From NCBI GenBank assembly GCA_903858055.1, contig CAIOHM010000068.1:1-28628 (forward strand): a stretch of DNA of 28,628 bases, in the 5' to 3' direction. The position numbers and the translations under genes were made by a program. This DNA comes from an uncultured delta proteobacterium (GTDB taxonomy: Bacteria; Myxococcota_A; Polyangia; Polyangiales; Polyangiaceae). The notes beneath the pieces are model-generated. The model was not told the DNA's origin. It was given only the letters and a program-made list of their open reading frames with translations, and did not search any database. Below, in pieces: positions 8,101 through 15,624 of this stretch (within the stretch, counting starts at the first letter, position 1; every line of letters begins with the position of its first letter).

Positions 8101-9103
8101 CGTCTCGATCGTACGCCTCGACACGGGCGAGATCCTCCGCACGTTCATGCGCCGCGCGGACGTGCACCCGAACCTCCAGACCACGACCTGGTTCACGAGG
8201 CGCGTCGTCGACACGCCGCTCGACTCGCCGATGACCGGCCAGCCGCAGGTGTACCCGGCGGACGTGGGCGCGATCGCCCAGAAGGTCTACCTCGGCGACG
8301 CCGACGGCACGCTCTGGCGCATGGACCTCACGAGCGCGAACCCCGACAACTGGAAGGTGGAGCTCTTCGTCGACGCCTACGGCAACGAGCGTGTCATTGG
8401 GTCGAATGCACAATACACGTACAGCCAGCCCGTCATCGTGCAGCCCGTCGTGGCCCCGATGGACGACGGCAACGTCATGGTCGGCTTCGCCACCGGCGAG
8501 CAAGAGTCCATCGTCGCAACCTCCGGCGTGTCGCACTACGTCTACGCCATGCGCGACGACGCGCCGACCAACCGCGCAGCGGTCTCTTGGTTCAAGCGCA
8601 TGACGGGCGGCGAGCGCGTCACCGGGCCCATGGCGGTCTTCGACAAGAAGTTCTACTTCGCGACGTTCGACCCCTCTTCGGCGCAGGCCGTCTGCGACGA
8701 CACGAACAGCCTCGGCTACCTCTGGGGCCATGACTACGTGACGCCGTTCAACACGGCGGACCCGGCGTCGGCCGGCGTGCGTCGCTTGCCGGATCCGCAG
8801 AACGCGACGCTCTTCCCCGAGAAGATCGGCATCGACCGCTTCTCGAGCAGCACCACGAAGGGCAAGATCATCCCCGGCGTGGCGCTCACGCTCGCACCCA
8901 CCTGCGCGAGCTTCTCTTCGGCCCCCGACGGCTACGGCCGCACGATCGGCACCGAGACCTTCCGCTCGGCGAGCCCCTACGTGCTCAAGGCCCAGGTCGC
9001 CGGCGCCACCGTGAACGACAAGACGACCCAGGCCATCGAAGTGAAGCTCACGCCGCCCTCGCGGCGCGCCCGCGTCGACGCGTGGGCTGCGATCGTCGAA
9101 TGA
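5120..9103 (+). CDS. pilY1: PilY1-type pilus tip adhesin with von Willebrand A domain
   Basis: The product has 1327 residues with a Sec signal peptide (about residues 1-33, ending AAPAVAQQ). The ATG at 5120 lies inside pilX, behind AGGAG at 5111-5115. A von Willebrand A domain begins at about residue 42 with the metal-site motif DTSGS (48-52), followed by 'VLITDGVGNKD' near residue 374. The C-terminal half (from about residue 700) is the PilY1 beta-propeller ('RTPLLYVETTDGQLHAFD', 'KVYLGDADGTLWRMDL'). It contains an EF-hand-like calcium loop, DTDANGVGD, at 915-923, corresponding to the calcium site that controls pilus retraction in Pseudomonas PilY1. A vicinal cysteine pair (C470-C471) sits at the end of the VWA region. 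The protein is exported and located at the pilus tip or outer surface; calcium and surface-sensing roles are from family knowledge. Confidence 0.93.
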   Translation: MFPLSRPRASVLTPSLRVVFASLALCAAPAVAQQAEDPIPPDVMVLLDTSGSMEDLIDDARQTLLNAPDPNRSAALPTCLCGPNDLTCNPAAPGSGVPVNKAINRWGTLVQSFTGTVKPYFACATTPRNWGSSFEAEYTINGQKPYDRGYVTPHHRIVSTVGGVPCVLGPKVMGSYTPSGTWVDSNIVGHVIGNRNQPCTFEQNVDGALDRYGSLVRFGLMTFDERQEGGVGAPTGSAGWTPGAIFDGNFSYFPNWFAGGSPNVFTVPAGYPEVASATSTVWEVGARNWRAPEWEGRMISFPPPFAAPGDRASWSNRVQRAIAAMRPYGATPTAGMLTDAYTFFVNENTTDGDFRSPRNDDFKACRKRYAVLITDGVGNKDLRGSRNPAYPRPGCETFGEANCPYKRPWDIANDLYRAGVTVVVVGFAVERPVNRTNNAVACGVLAQNQGNFDATCNSTNPYTQYIYGPCCELQRIAKAGQGYAGDARAYFVENAYELDFAIDKILSEISSRAITHTVPVTTGPTVRWNGDTNVLVAGASTYTASLQRLVNRPNVGNIVRRRFDCSVGREVVPDRTKGDDFAANMATHSVTRTFLATVPTDPNQDFVRPFVDTSATGDGLGRQTSTEVGKTPTAILDNVPWTALGTTPSLDQDNTRCGNITGTQRLSPTTCARQLLSYFMGQPTSGVSLPDSSFLPFQPRYAGGLDFGAIDHSTPAFVPAPRALIQDPSYQKFASTWASRTPLLYVETTDGQLHAFDTTVTRLQTNESWAMIPPAVLPRLREIYPPKEVRIIDGAPITKDVVWERSATEVLNTEPAWKNWRTMLVAGLGYGGQAGERGYFGVDVTDPDPANYRAFSATQTGTDLKARVAADPKGSIGGPHLLWQVGAMPNVPESDPRQVFGRYSATPAITTVLLDTDANGVGDKEVGVAILPGGSDVAKPKFLAPCDRITRTHPIQPTESRFSYRLNVRCWSPDVASNSDTTPGLNQKPVAGRSVSIVRLDTGEILRTFMRRADVHPNLQTTTWFTRRVVDTPLDSPMTGQPQVYPADVGAIAQKVYLGDADGTLWRMDLTSANPDNWKVELFVDAYGNERVIGSNAQYTYSQPVIVQPVVAPMDDGNVMVGFATGEQESIVATSGVSHYVYAMRDDAPTNRAAVSWFKRMTGGERVTGPMAVFDKKFYFATFDPSSAQAVCDDTNSLGYLWGHDYVTPFNTADPASAGVRRLPDPQNATLFPEKIGIDRFSSSTTKGKIIPGVALTLAPTCASFSSAPDGYGRTIGTETFRSASPYVLKAQVAGATVNDKTTQAIEVKLTPPSRRARVDAWAAIVE

Positions 9104-9612
9104 GGCCGCTCGCCCTCGCGCCCGCCTTCGCGCTCTGCGCCGTGTTCCTCGCGGCGTGCAAGCGCACGGAGCCCGTCGCGAGCAAGCCCGACGCGGCGGT
9201 GTTCGATCGCCCCGCCGACCGGCTCGGGCGCGACGAGCTCGTGCCAAAGAACGAGACCATGCTCGGCTTCGATCTCCCACGGGGCTTCGTCGTCGTCGAC
9301 ACGGCGCCCACCGAGGCCACGGCGCAAGGCGCTGCCACCCTGGAGGAGATTCGTCGTCACGTGGCCGAGCACAGTGTGAACGGGGTGCTCCGCGAAAGAG
9401 ACGGGGCACTCGAGTGGTGGGACGCGGAGATTCCCGGGCTCGGCGCGAAGCGCTTCCACTTCCGCGCGGCGCGTGACGTGCATGGTGACGTGACCTTCAC
9501 GGTGCGTGCGGAGGTGCCACGCCCCGAGGTCGACGGCGGTGCGAGGGCCATCTTGCGCGCGCTCGGCTTCGACGAGGGCGGTCAGCACCACAGCGACGAC
9601 GACACGCGCTGA
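9100..9612 (+). CDS. Small lipoprotein at the end of the pilus operon
   Basis: The product has 170 residues. ATG 9100 overlaps the pilY1 stop (ATGA); a GTG at 9082 is in frame but would spoil the signal sequence. The lipoprotein signal MRPLALAPAFALCAVFLAAC gives lipidated Cys20. The rest is a small alpha/beta domain without further cysteines and with no motif I recognise; the tail is His/Asp-rich (GGQHHSDDDTR). By position it replaces the last gene found in comparable operons: pilE in Pseudomonas, or the cytochrome-like TfcP in one Myxococcus cluster. It has no CxxCH haem motif and no pilin leader, so it is neither. A role in stabilising PilY1 or the pilus machinery is a guess from context. 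Only four bases separate it from the convergent ATPase gene. Confidence 0.75.
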   Translation: MRPLALAPAFALCAVFLAACKRTEPVASKPDAAVFDRPADRLGRDELVPKNETMLGFDLPRGFVVVDTAPTEATAQGAATLEEIRRHVAEHSVNGVLRERDGALEWWDAEIPGLGAKRFHFRAARDVHGDVTFTVRAEVPRPEVDGGARAILRALGFDEGGQHHSDDDTR

Positions 9613-9616
9613 GGGC

Positions 9617-12352
9617 TTATCGGCGCGCGGAGCCGGCCCTGAGGCGCGAGCGAAGCCACCCCTTCTGGAGCTCCGCGACGACCAGCAGACCGAGCGCCAG
9701 CGTGAAGCTCGAGGCCCAACGCGCGAGCGAGATCGCCTCGAGGCGCAGCGCCTCCTGGATCACGGGCACGTGCATCGCCGCGACGTGAGACCCGAGGGCC
9801 GTGAGGGTGCCCACGAGCAGCGGAGGGTTTCGGAGTGGCGAGAGCCCGAGGGCCGAGCCGGTCTCCGAGCGGCTGTTGCCCGCCTGCACGTTCTCGCACA
9901 GCACGAGGAGCAAGAGCACCTCGTTGCGGGCGCTCGCGAGCGAGGCTCCGTGCATGAGGGCCTCGCGGAAGACGTAGAGCGCGGCGAGCGCCATGTAGCC
10001 CGCGGTGAGAAGCGTGCGCTGGCGCATGCTCGCGTCGAAGATGGGCTCGCGCGGCGCGCGCGGAGGTCTCGAGAGCTCGCCTCCCTCGGCGGGCTCGAAG
10101 GCGAGCGCTACGTCCTGGATGCCGTTCGTGACCAAGTTCAGCCAGAGCAAGTGTACGGGCAGGAGCGGCGTCGGCATCGTCGCGAGCGTCGTGAGGGTGA
10201 ACAAGATGACCTCGGCGAGACCGCAGGAAATCAGCAGGTAGATGACCTTTCGCACGTTCGCGTAGGCGACGCGCCCCTCCTCGACGCCGGCGAGCAGTGA
10301 GGCGAAGTCGTCGTTCGTGATGATGAGGTCCGCGCTGCTTCGTGCGAGGTCCGTGCCCTTCTTCCCCATCGCGACGCCGATGTGCGCGGCACGGAGCGCC
10401 GGCGCATCGTTCGCCCCGTCGCCCGTGACGGCGACGAAGTGCCCCATGCGCACGAGGGCTTCGACCACCTCGAGCTTCTGCACGGGCTCCACGCGCGCAA
10501 AGACGCGACCACGACTCACGACGTGTTCGACCGCGCTCGGGCTCTCGCGGAGCGCCGCGGCGATCTGCTCGCCGGTCACGACCTCGTCGAGGTGATGGGC
10601 CAGGCCGAGATCGCGGGCGATCGCGAGCGCCGTGACGGGGTGGTCCCCCGTGAGCATGGCGACGGCGATCCCCGCGCGCTGGCACGCCTGGACGGCTTCG
10701 GCGCTCTCCGGGCGGAGCGGATCGCGCAGCGCGAGCAGGCCGAGGAGCGTGAGCCCTTCGACGGGCGCGTTGCAGATGTTCGGATCGAGGCGTGAGGTCT
10801 GCGCGTGCGCACCGGCCGCTACTGCGATGACGCGGTACCCTTCGGCGGCCAGCGTGCGCACCTGGGTGAACGCGTCTTCGGCGCGCAACCGGCGGTCTCC
10901 GCTCGACGTCGCCTCGTGGGTGCACATGCCGAGGACGGTCTCGGGAGCGCCCTTCACGACGATGCGGTGGCCTTCGCCGTGGCGGTGGAGCGTCGCGGCG
11001 AAGCGTGTCGTGGGGTCGAAGTGGAGCTCCGCAGCGCGCGGGGCCCGGACCGTGAGCTCGTGGGGGTCGAGCGCCGCTTTTCGGCTGAAGACCAGGAGCG
11101 CCACGTCGACGGCGTCGCCGTGGGCCACCCAGCGATCGTCCTCGAGGCGTAACGAAGCATCGTTGCAGAGTGCACAGGCGGCGGCGAGACGGAGGATGCG
11201 CGGTCGATCTTGGTCGGTGCAGTCGATTTGGCCGATCGGTGAGATGCCCTCGCCCTCCACGTGCACGAGCGGTGAATCGGCGAGCGCGACCTGGCCCACG
11301 GTGAGCTCGTTCATCGTGAGCGTGCCGGTCTTGTCGGTCGCGATGAACGTGCACGAGCCGAGGCTCTCCACGGCTACGAGGCGTCGCGCGATCACGTGAC
11401 GACGCGCCATGGCGCGGGAGCCCACCGCGAGGGCGACCGTGATCGAGACGGGGAGGCCCTCGGGGATCGCCGCTACGGCCAACGCGATGGCGAGGAGGAG
11501 CGCGTCGAGGAAGGACGCGCCGCGGGCGAGGGTCATGGCGCCGAGCACGAGGACCGCGACCCCAACGGCGAGGCCGACGCGTCGCGTGAAGGCGTCCATG
11601 CGCTGGAGGAGCGGCGGTCTAACCTCGGGCGTGCGCTGGAGTGATCCTGCGATGCGGCCAAGCTGCGTGCGAAGCCCGGTCTCGACGACGAGCCCCACCG
11701 CGCGCCCGCGCGTGAGCATGGTGCCCGCGAAGAGCTGGTTCTGGCGGTCGGCGAGGCCTGTAAGGAGCGGCAGGCGCACGGAGGCGTCCTTCACGACCGC
11801 AAGGGATTCTCCAGTCAGAAGTGACTCGTCGACCTCGACGAGCGTGCGCGACAGGAGGCGCACGTCCGCGGGCACCTTCATACCGGCGTCGACGACGACG
11901 ATGTCACCGGGCACGAGGCTCTCCGCGGCGACGGTACGCTCGATGCCGCTGCGAATCACCACCGCCTCGCTCGTCTGAATGACCTCGAGGGATCGAGCGC
12001 TTCGTTCGGCCCCCGCCTCCTGCACGGTGCCGATCGCCGCGTCGACGAGGAGTACGAGCGCGATGATGGCCGCATCTCCGCGTTCGCCCGTGGCGAGCGC
12101 CACGATCGCGGCGGCGAGCAGCGTGTAGACGATGGGGCTCCGAAACTGGCGGACGACGATCGTGAGCAGGCTCGTCGTGCGCGGCGGCGGCAGCCGGTTG
12201 GGTCCGGCGCGAAGGGCACGCTCGGCGACCTCGGGCTCCGTGAGCCCGGTGCGTCGCGCGCTCAGGAGCCGAAGGCAGGTCTCCGCGTCGCGCGTGTGCG
12301 CGTCTTGGACGAAGAAGAGGCGGGGTGGTCGCTCGTGGCCAACGTCGTTCAC
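9617..12352 (-). CDS. P2-type cation-transporting ATPase
   Basis: The product has 911 residues (GTG start 12352, TAA stop). Family signatures in order are an N-terminal cation-ATPase domain, the actuator motif LTGES, the M4 motif AAIPEGLP, the phosphorylation site DKTGTLT (Asp340), the nucleotide-binding KGAPE, LTGDHP, GDGANDAPAL, and C-terminal helices M5-M10. This places it in the SERCA-like P2A group, which pumps cations across the membrane using ATP. The M6 motif reads NLVTNGIQDVALAFEP, not the SERCA form NLVTDG, and the M5 Asn of the calcium site is replaced by Gly, so Ca2+ is doubtful. I therefore leave the substrate open (Na+, K+, Mg2+ or other). It lies downstream of and in the same direction as the esterase, 67 bp apart. 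Confidence 0.93.
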   Translation of the reverse strand: MNDVGHERPPRLFFVQDAHTRDAETCLRLLSARRTGLTEPEVAERALRAGPNRLPPPRTTSLLTIVVRQFRSPIVYTLLAAAIVALATGERGDAAIIALVLLVDAAIGTVQEAGAERSARSLEVIQTSEAVVIRSGIERTVAAESLVPGDIVVVDAGMKVPADVRLLSRTLVEVDESLLTGESLAVVKDASVRLPLLTGLADRQNQLFAGTMLTRGRAVGLVVETGLRTQLGRIAGSLQRTPEVRPPLLQRMDAFTRRVGLAVGVAVLVLGAMTLARGASFLDALLLAIALAVAAIPEGLPVSITVALAVGSRAMARRHVIARRLVAVESLGSCTFIATDKTGTLTMNELTVGQVALADSPLVHVEGEGISPIGQIDCTDQDRPRILRLAAACALCNDASLRLEDDRWVAHGDAVDVALLVFSRKAALDPHELTVRAPRAAELHFDPTTRFAATLHRHGEGHRIVVKGAPETVLGMCTHEATSSGDRRLRAEDAFTQVRTLAAEGYRVIAVAAGAHAQTSRLDPNICNAPVEGLTLLGLLALRDPLRPESAEAVQACQRAGIAVAMLTGDHPVTALAIARDLGLAHHLDEVVTGEQIAAALRESPSAVEHVVSRGRVFARVEPVQKLEVVEALVRMGHFVAVTGDGANDAPALRAAHIGVAMGKKGTDLARSSADLIITNDDFASLLAGVEEGRVAYANVRKVIYLLISCGLAEVILFTLTTLATMPTPLLPVHLLWLNLVTNGIQDVALAFEPAEGGELSRPPRAPREPIFDASMRQRTLLTAGYMALAALYVFREALMHGASLASARNEVLLLLVLCENVQAGNSRSETGSALGLSPLRNPPLLVGTLTALGSHVAAMHVPVIQEALRLEAISLARWASSFTLALGLLVVAELQKGWLRSRLRAGSARR
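11164..11174 (-). repeat. Copy 1 of iterated 11-mer TGCACTCTGCA
   Basis: Intragenic copy in the P-type ATPase gene. The element is a pseudo-palindrome with TGCA at both ends around CTC. It is read on the minus strand across codons for Ala-Leu-Cys. Other exact copies are at 19689-19699 and 20324-20334. Confidence 0.4.
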
Positions 12353-12419
12353 CCGAGGAAGGTTCGTCTTTGGCGTGCCGCGAGCCTACCCACGCCAGTG
12401 CGCCGCCGCGCGCCGGAAG

Positions 12420-13514
12420 CTACGGACGAACGCCCACCCGGAGAGCCTCTCCGAGTTCGGTCGCGATGCGCTCGCACGCGACCCGCGCCGCCGGCGACGC
12501 GCCGGTCATCGTGATGAAGCCGTGGATCATGCGCGCGAAGCGATGATGGCGAACGGAGACGCCCTCGTGGCGCAGGCGTTGCGCGTAGGCGAAGCCCTCG
12601 TCCTTCAACGGATCGAAGCCCGCCGTGTACACGAGGGCCGGGGGGGTCTTTGCAACGGACGGCGCGAAGAGGGGCGAGCCGCGCGGCGATGCACGCTCTT
12701 CGGGGCGCGCCGAGAAATACGCGCTGTAGAATACATCCATCATGTCGGTCGTGAGGAGCCAGCCTTCGCCGAGCTCGCGGTGCGAGGGCAGCGAGCAGGT
12801 CGAGTCGACCGCGGGGTAGATCAGCGCCTGAAGCACGGGCTTTACCTCGTGCTCTCGGAGGACCTGACCGAGCAGCGCGCTCAGGTGGCCCCCCGCGCTC
12901 TCGCCCGCGACGGCGATGGCTCCGGGTGCGATGCCGAGATCCGCGGCCTGCGCGACGAGCCAGTGAAAGGCTGCGAGGGTGTCGTCGAAGGCGGCAGGCC
13001 ACGGGTGCTCGGGTGCGAGGCGGTACTCGATGGAGACGACGCGCGCGCGGGACCCGATCGCGAGCCGTCGGCAGAAGACGTCGTGCGTGTCGAGGTCGCA
13101 CGTCATGAAGCCGCCGCCATGGATGTACAGGATCCCCGGCGAGGGTGCCGCGAGGCCCTCGGGTACGTAGAGCCGCGCGCGCTGCGTCCCGACGGCGATG
13201 GGGTATTCGAGCTCGCGCGTCGTCACGCCCGGCGGTGCGGTGCCCTCGATCGACGCGATCCCTTCGGCGAACTGGGCGCGCGCGGCCACGGGGCTCTTGC
13301 CGCGAATGGAGGTGTCGCCTTTGCGATCGTCGAGCCCGAGCACGACCGCGATGTCGTCGTCGACCGTGTGCCCCTCGATCGCGCGCGCGCGACGCGAGTT
13401 CGCGAGCAGCGCACGGAGCAGCGGCATGCGGAGCACGAGGCGCGCCCCAAGGCGCAGGAGCTCGGCGCGGAGGCGGCGGCCGGGGGTGAGCGATCGGGAA
13501 GCGGGGTGAGCCAC
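12420..13514 (-). CDS. Alpha/beta hydrolase, GDXG (hormone-sensitive lipase) esterase family
   Basis: With GTG 13514 as start the product is 364 residues; an ATG at 13427 would give 335. Visible family features are the oxyanion motif HGGGF (132-136), the nucleophile elbow GESAGG with Ser206, catalytic Asp301 in AGFDPLKDEG and His331 in MIHGF. This is the complete triad of the hormone-sensitive-lipase-like carboxylesterases, which hydrolyse short acyl esters. I chose the longer start because this family often has a helical cap segment (around residues 20-60, 'LLRLGARLVLRMPLLRALLA') ahead of the core. There is no signal peptide, so it is probably cytoplasmic or membrane-associated. It is divergent from the porin with 66 bp between them, and lies upstream of the ATPase. 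Confidence 0.88.
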   Translation of the reverse strand: MAHPASRSLTPGRRLRAELLRLGARLVLRMPLLRALLANSRRARAIEGHTVDDDIAVVLGLDDRKGDTSIRGKSPVAARAQFAEGIASIEGTAPPGVTTRELEYPIAVGTQRARLYVPEGLAAPSPGILYIHGGGFMTCDLDTHDVFCRRLAIGSRARVVSIEYRLAPEHPWPAAFDDTLAAFHWLVAQAADLGIAPGAIAVAGESAGGHLSALLGQVLREHEVKPVLQALIYPAVDSTCSLPSHRELGEGWLLTTDMMDVFYSAYFSARPEERASPRGSPLFAPSVAKTPPALVYTAGFDPLKDEGFAYAQRLRHEGVSVRHHRFARMIHGFITMTGASPAARVACERIATELGEALRVGVRP

Positions 13515-13580
13515 GCGACCGAGTCGAGCACGGTCGCAGCCGCGCTGTCGACGGCGCTCAGGTGTGCTTGGTTCCGGTCG

Positions 13581-14816
13581 ATGAATCGATCCGCGCGCCT
13601 CACGCTCGCCGCCGCTCTTGCCTCGCATGCCGTGCCCGCGCAGGAAGCCGAGGGGCCGAGCTCGCGCGTCTATGGCTTCGTGCGCCCGGTCGCGAACTTC
13701 TCGGTCGGGGCGCTCGAGTCCTTCAACCAGGCGAACGCATCGGCGCCAACGGCCTCGGCCAACGATGCCTACGCGCTCAGCCCTGCATCTTCGCGCCTCT
13801 CGCTGCAAGTCGCGCAAAGCCGCGTCGGGCTCTGGATTCAAGAGAGCTCGCCCGTGCGCGGGCACCTCGAGTTCGACTTCATCGATTTCACGCGCTCGAC
13901 GCCCACGGTGGCCTCGATCCCCCGTCTGCGTATCGCGGCGATCGAGTGGATGGCGAGCGACCGCGTCACGTTCGTGGCGGGCCAGGACTGGGACCTCGTG
14001 CAGCCGATCATGCCGCACGGCCTCAACTTCGTGGGCGGGCTCTTCCAAGCGGGCAACACGGGCTTCATGCGCCAGCAGGCGCGCGTGCTCGTGCAAGAAG
14101 GCGACCTCGAATACGGGGCGGCGCTGGCCATGCCCGGCGTCAACGTGACCGCGCGGGACGGCTCGCTCGAACTCGCGTCGCTCCCCATGGCGGAAGTTCG
14201 GGTGCAGATCGGGCTCGGCGCCTCCGGTCGCGTGGGGGCATCGGCGTTCGCTGCGCCGCTCGTCTTTCGTGCCGGCGCCAGTGACGAAGCGCGCACGTTC
14301 GCTGCGCTCGCAGGCTTCTACGGCGACGTCACGCTCGGCTCCGTGAACGCTCGCTTCGAGGGATACGCGGGGCAAAACGTCGCGAACACGGCGGCGCTCG
14401 GGCTCTCGCAGGGGCGCGCAGGCTCGGGGGCGAGCACCGTCGACGTGCGCGAGGCCGGCGGCTACCTCTCGCTCAAGGGCTCGCTCGACGACGCCTTCGC
14501 GCTCTACGCGCAGGCTGGCTTTGCCGGCGTGCTCAACGCGGCCGACGTCACGCCGAGCTATGGCTATGGAGGGAGCGTCGACACGTCGAATCCCCCCGCG
14601 CTTGGCTCCGGCGTGCTCACGGCGACGGGCCCGGGCCTTCGCTGGAACCTCGCCACGCGCGCGGGCCTCGAGTGGAAGGCGCACCCGCAGCTCGCGTTCG
14701 CGGCCGAGGGCTTCTTCTACCGCTCGCGTTTCGCGCTGCAGGCCATCGACGACGTTCGCATGAACAGCGTCACGCACGCCCTTGGTGGTGAGCTCGGTGC
14801 GGTCTACACCTTTTGA
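13581..14816 (+). CDS. Outer-membrane porin-like beta-barrel protein
   Basis: The product has 411 residues starting at ATG 13581, with a short signal peptide (MNRSARLTLAAALASHAVPAQ). The mature protein alternates amphipathic strands with short turns ('SRLSLQVAQSRVGLWIQ', 'VRGHLEFDFIDF', 'SVNARFEGYAGQN') and ends in an aromatic residue (Tyr-Thr-Phe), the usual recognition signal for the BAM complex. The segment around 'FVAGQDWDLVQPIMPHGLNF' resembles DcaP-like porins that take up small organic molecules; I offer that as a weak guess. The gene converges on the hypothetical gene at 14838, with 21 bp between the stop codons. Confidence 0.8.
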   Translation: MNRSARLTLAAALASHAVPAQEAEGPSSRVYGFVRPVANFSVGALESFNQANASAPTASANDAYALSPASSRLSLQVAQSRVGLWIQESSPVRGHLEFDFIDFTRSTPTVASIPRLRIAAIEWMASDRVTFVAGQDWDLVQPIMPHGLNFVGGLFQAGNTGFMRQQARVLVQEGDLEYGAALAMPGVNVTARDGSLELASLPMAEVRVQIGLGASGRVGASAFAAPLVFRAGASDEARTFAALAGFYGDVTLGSVNARFEGYAGQNVANTAALGLSQGRAGSGASTVDVREAGGYLSLKGSLDDAFALYAQAGFAGVLNAADVTPSYGYGGSVDTSNPPALGSGVLTATGPGLRWNLATRAGLEWKAHPQLAFAAEGFFYRSRFALQAIDDVRMNSVTHALGGELGAVYTF

Positions 14817-14837
14817 GCGGTCGCCCCGGCGCGGTGC

Positions 14838-15473
14838 TCAGTTGCTCGCGAGGCGAGCCTTTTTCCAAGCGACGTAGGCCTCGACGCCCTCGCGCGTGTA
14901 CATGTCGAAGCCCGCGTTCGTCCCCTCGGCGAGGATGGCGCGCTCGCGCGTGAAGGTCGCGCTCTGGGCCACCGCGCCGCCGAGCTTGCGGACCGCGTCG
15001 TCGCCGAGGCTCGCCGCGATGGCCTGCGCGGGCGCGTGATCGAAAGCGCGCGCGAGGAACGCGAAGAAGAGGCGTAGGTCGGCGACGAGTGGCCCCACGT
15101 CTTCGGCCTCGAGCATGACCTTGTGCGGAAACACGTCGTCCAAGAGCATCGCAACGTCGGCTTCGGAGAGGTCGAAGACCGTTCGCCCGAGAGCCACGCG
15201 CCCGAGCTCGAGGAGCTGCTCGTAGGAGCTCATCGAGTCGAGCTCGGCAGCCTCGGGGGCGAGCAAGAACGCCGCGGCGAGGTCCTGCTCGAGCTCGCCG
15301 AGCCGCTGGCGATCGCTCGACGAAGCGGCGCGCGAGGCCGCCCGGAAGGTTGCGAGGAACGCGGTCGGGTCGGCCACCACGGCGGCAGCGCGCTCGCTCC
15401 GGCCGCTCTTTTGGACGAGCACCGCAAAGCGCGAGCGGGCGACGTTCGGTGCGGGAGCATCGTCGTGATCCAT
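14838..15473 (-). CDS. Hypothetical helical protein, 211 aa
   Basis: ATG at 15473 gives MDHDDAPAPNVARSRFAVLV and a 211-residue, almost entirely helical cytoplasmic protein. The frame stays open upstream to 15626, but that segment is basic and Pro/Arg-rich and overlaps the start of the divergent metalloprotease gene, so I rejected it. It has no signal peptide or membrane segment. The central part (residues ~105-160, 'LLDDVFPHKVMLEAEDVGPL') has the look of a small helical domain found in scattered bacterial hypotheticals; I cannot name it. It is divergent from the lipoprotein-protease with about 150 bp between, where I see no clear promoter. Confidence 0.7.
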   Translation of the reverse strand: MDHDDAPAPNVARSRFAVLVQKSGRSERAAAVVADPTAFLATFRAASRAASSSDRQRLGELEQDLAAAFLLAPEAAELDSMSSYEQLLELGRVALGRTVFDLSEADVAMLLDDVFPHKVMLEAEDVGPLVADLRLFFAFLARAFDHAPAQAIAASLGDDAVRKLGGAVAQSATFTRERAILAEGTNAGFDMYTREGVEAYVAWKKARLASN

Positions 15474-15624
15474 GGTGGCTTCGTACCGTGTTCCACGCCC
15501 GACGTCGAAAGCCACCGACGGCGGCGCGCACCGGGCGTGCAGCGTTCTCGTGTGGGGATAACGACCGCGAGGGCCGCGCCAATCTCCTTGCCGGTCAGGC
15601 GGCGAGGGCGGAGGGTCCGGCGCC

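Noticed and set aside
9100..9612. Terminal pilus-operon gene as PilE or as TfcP-type cytochrome
   Set aside because: It has a lipobox rather than a prepilin leader and no CxxCH motif.
13515..14777. Upstream extension of the esterase frame on the minus strand
   Set aside because: It is opposite the porin gene, has Arg/Glu/His-rich shadow composition and no domain.
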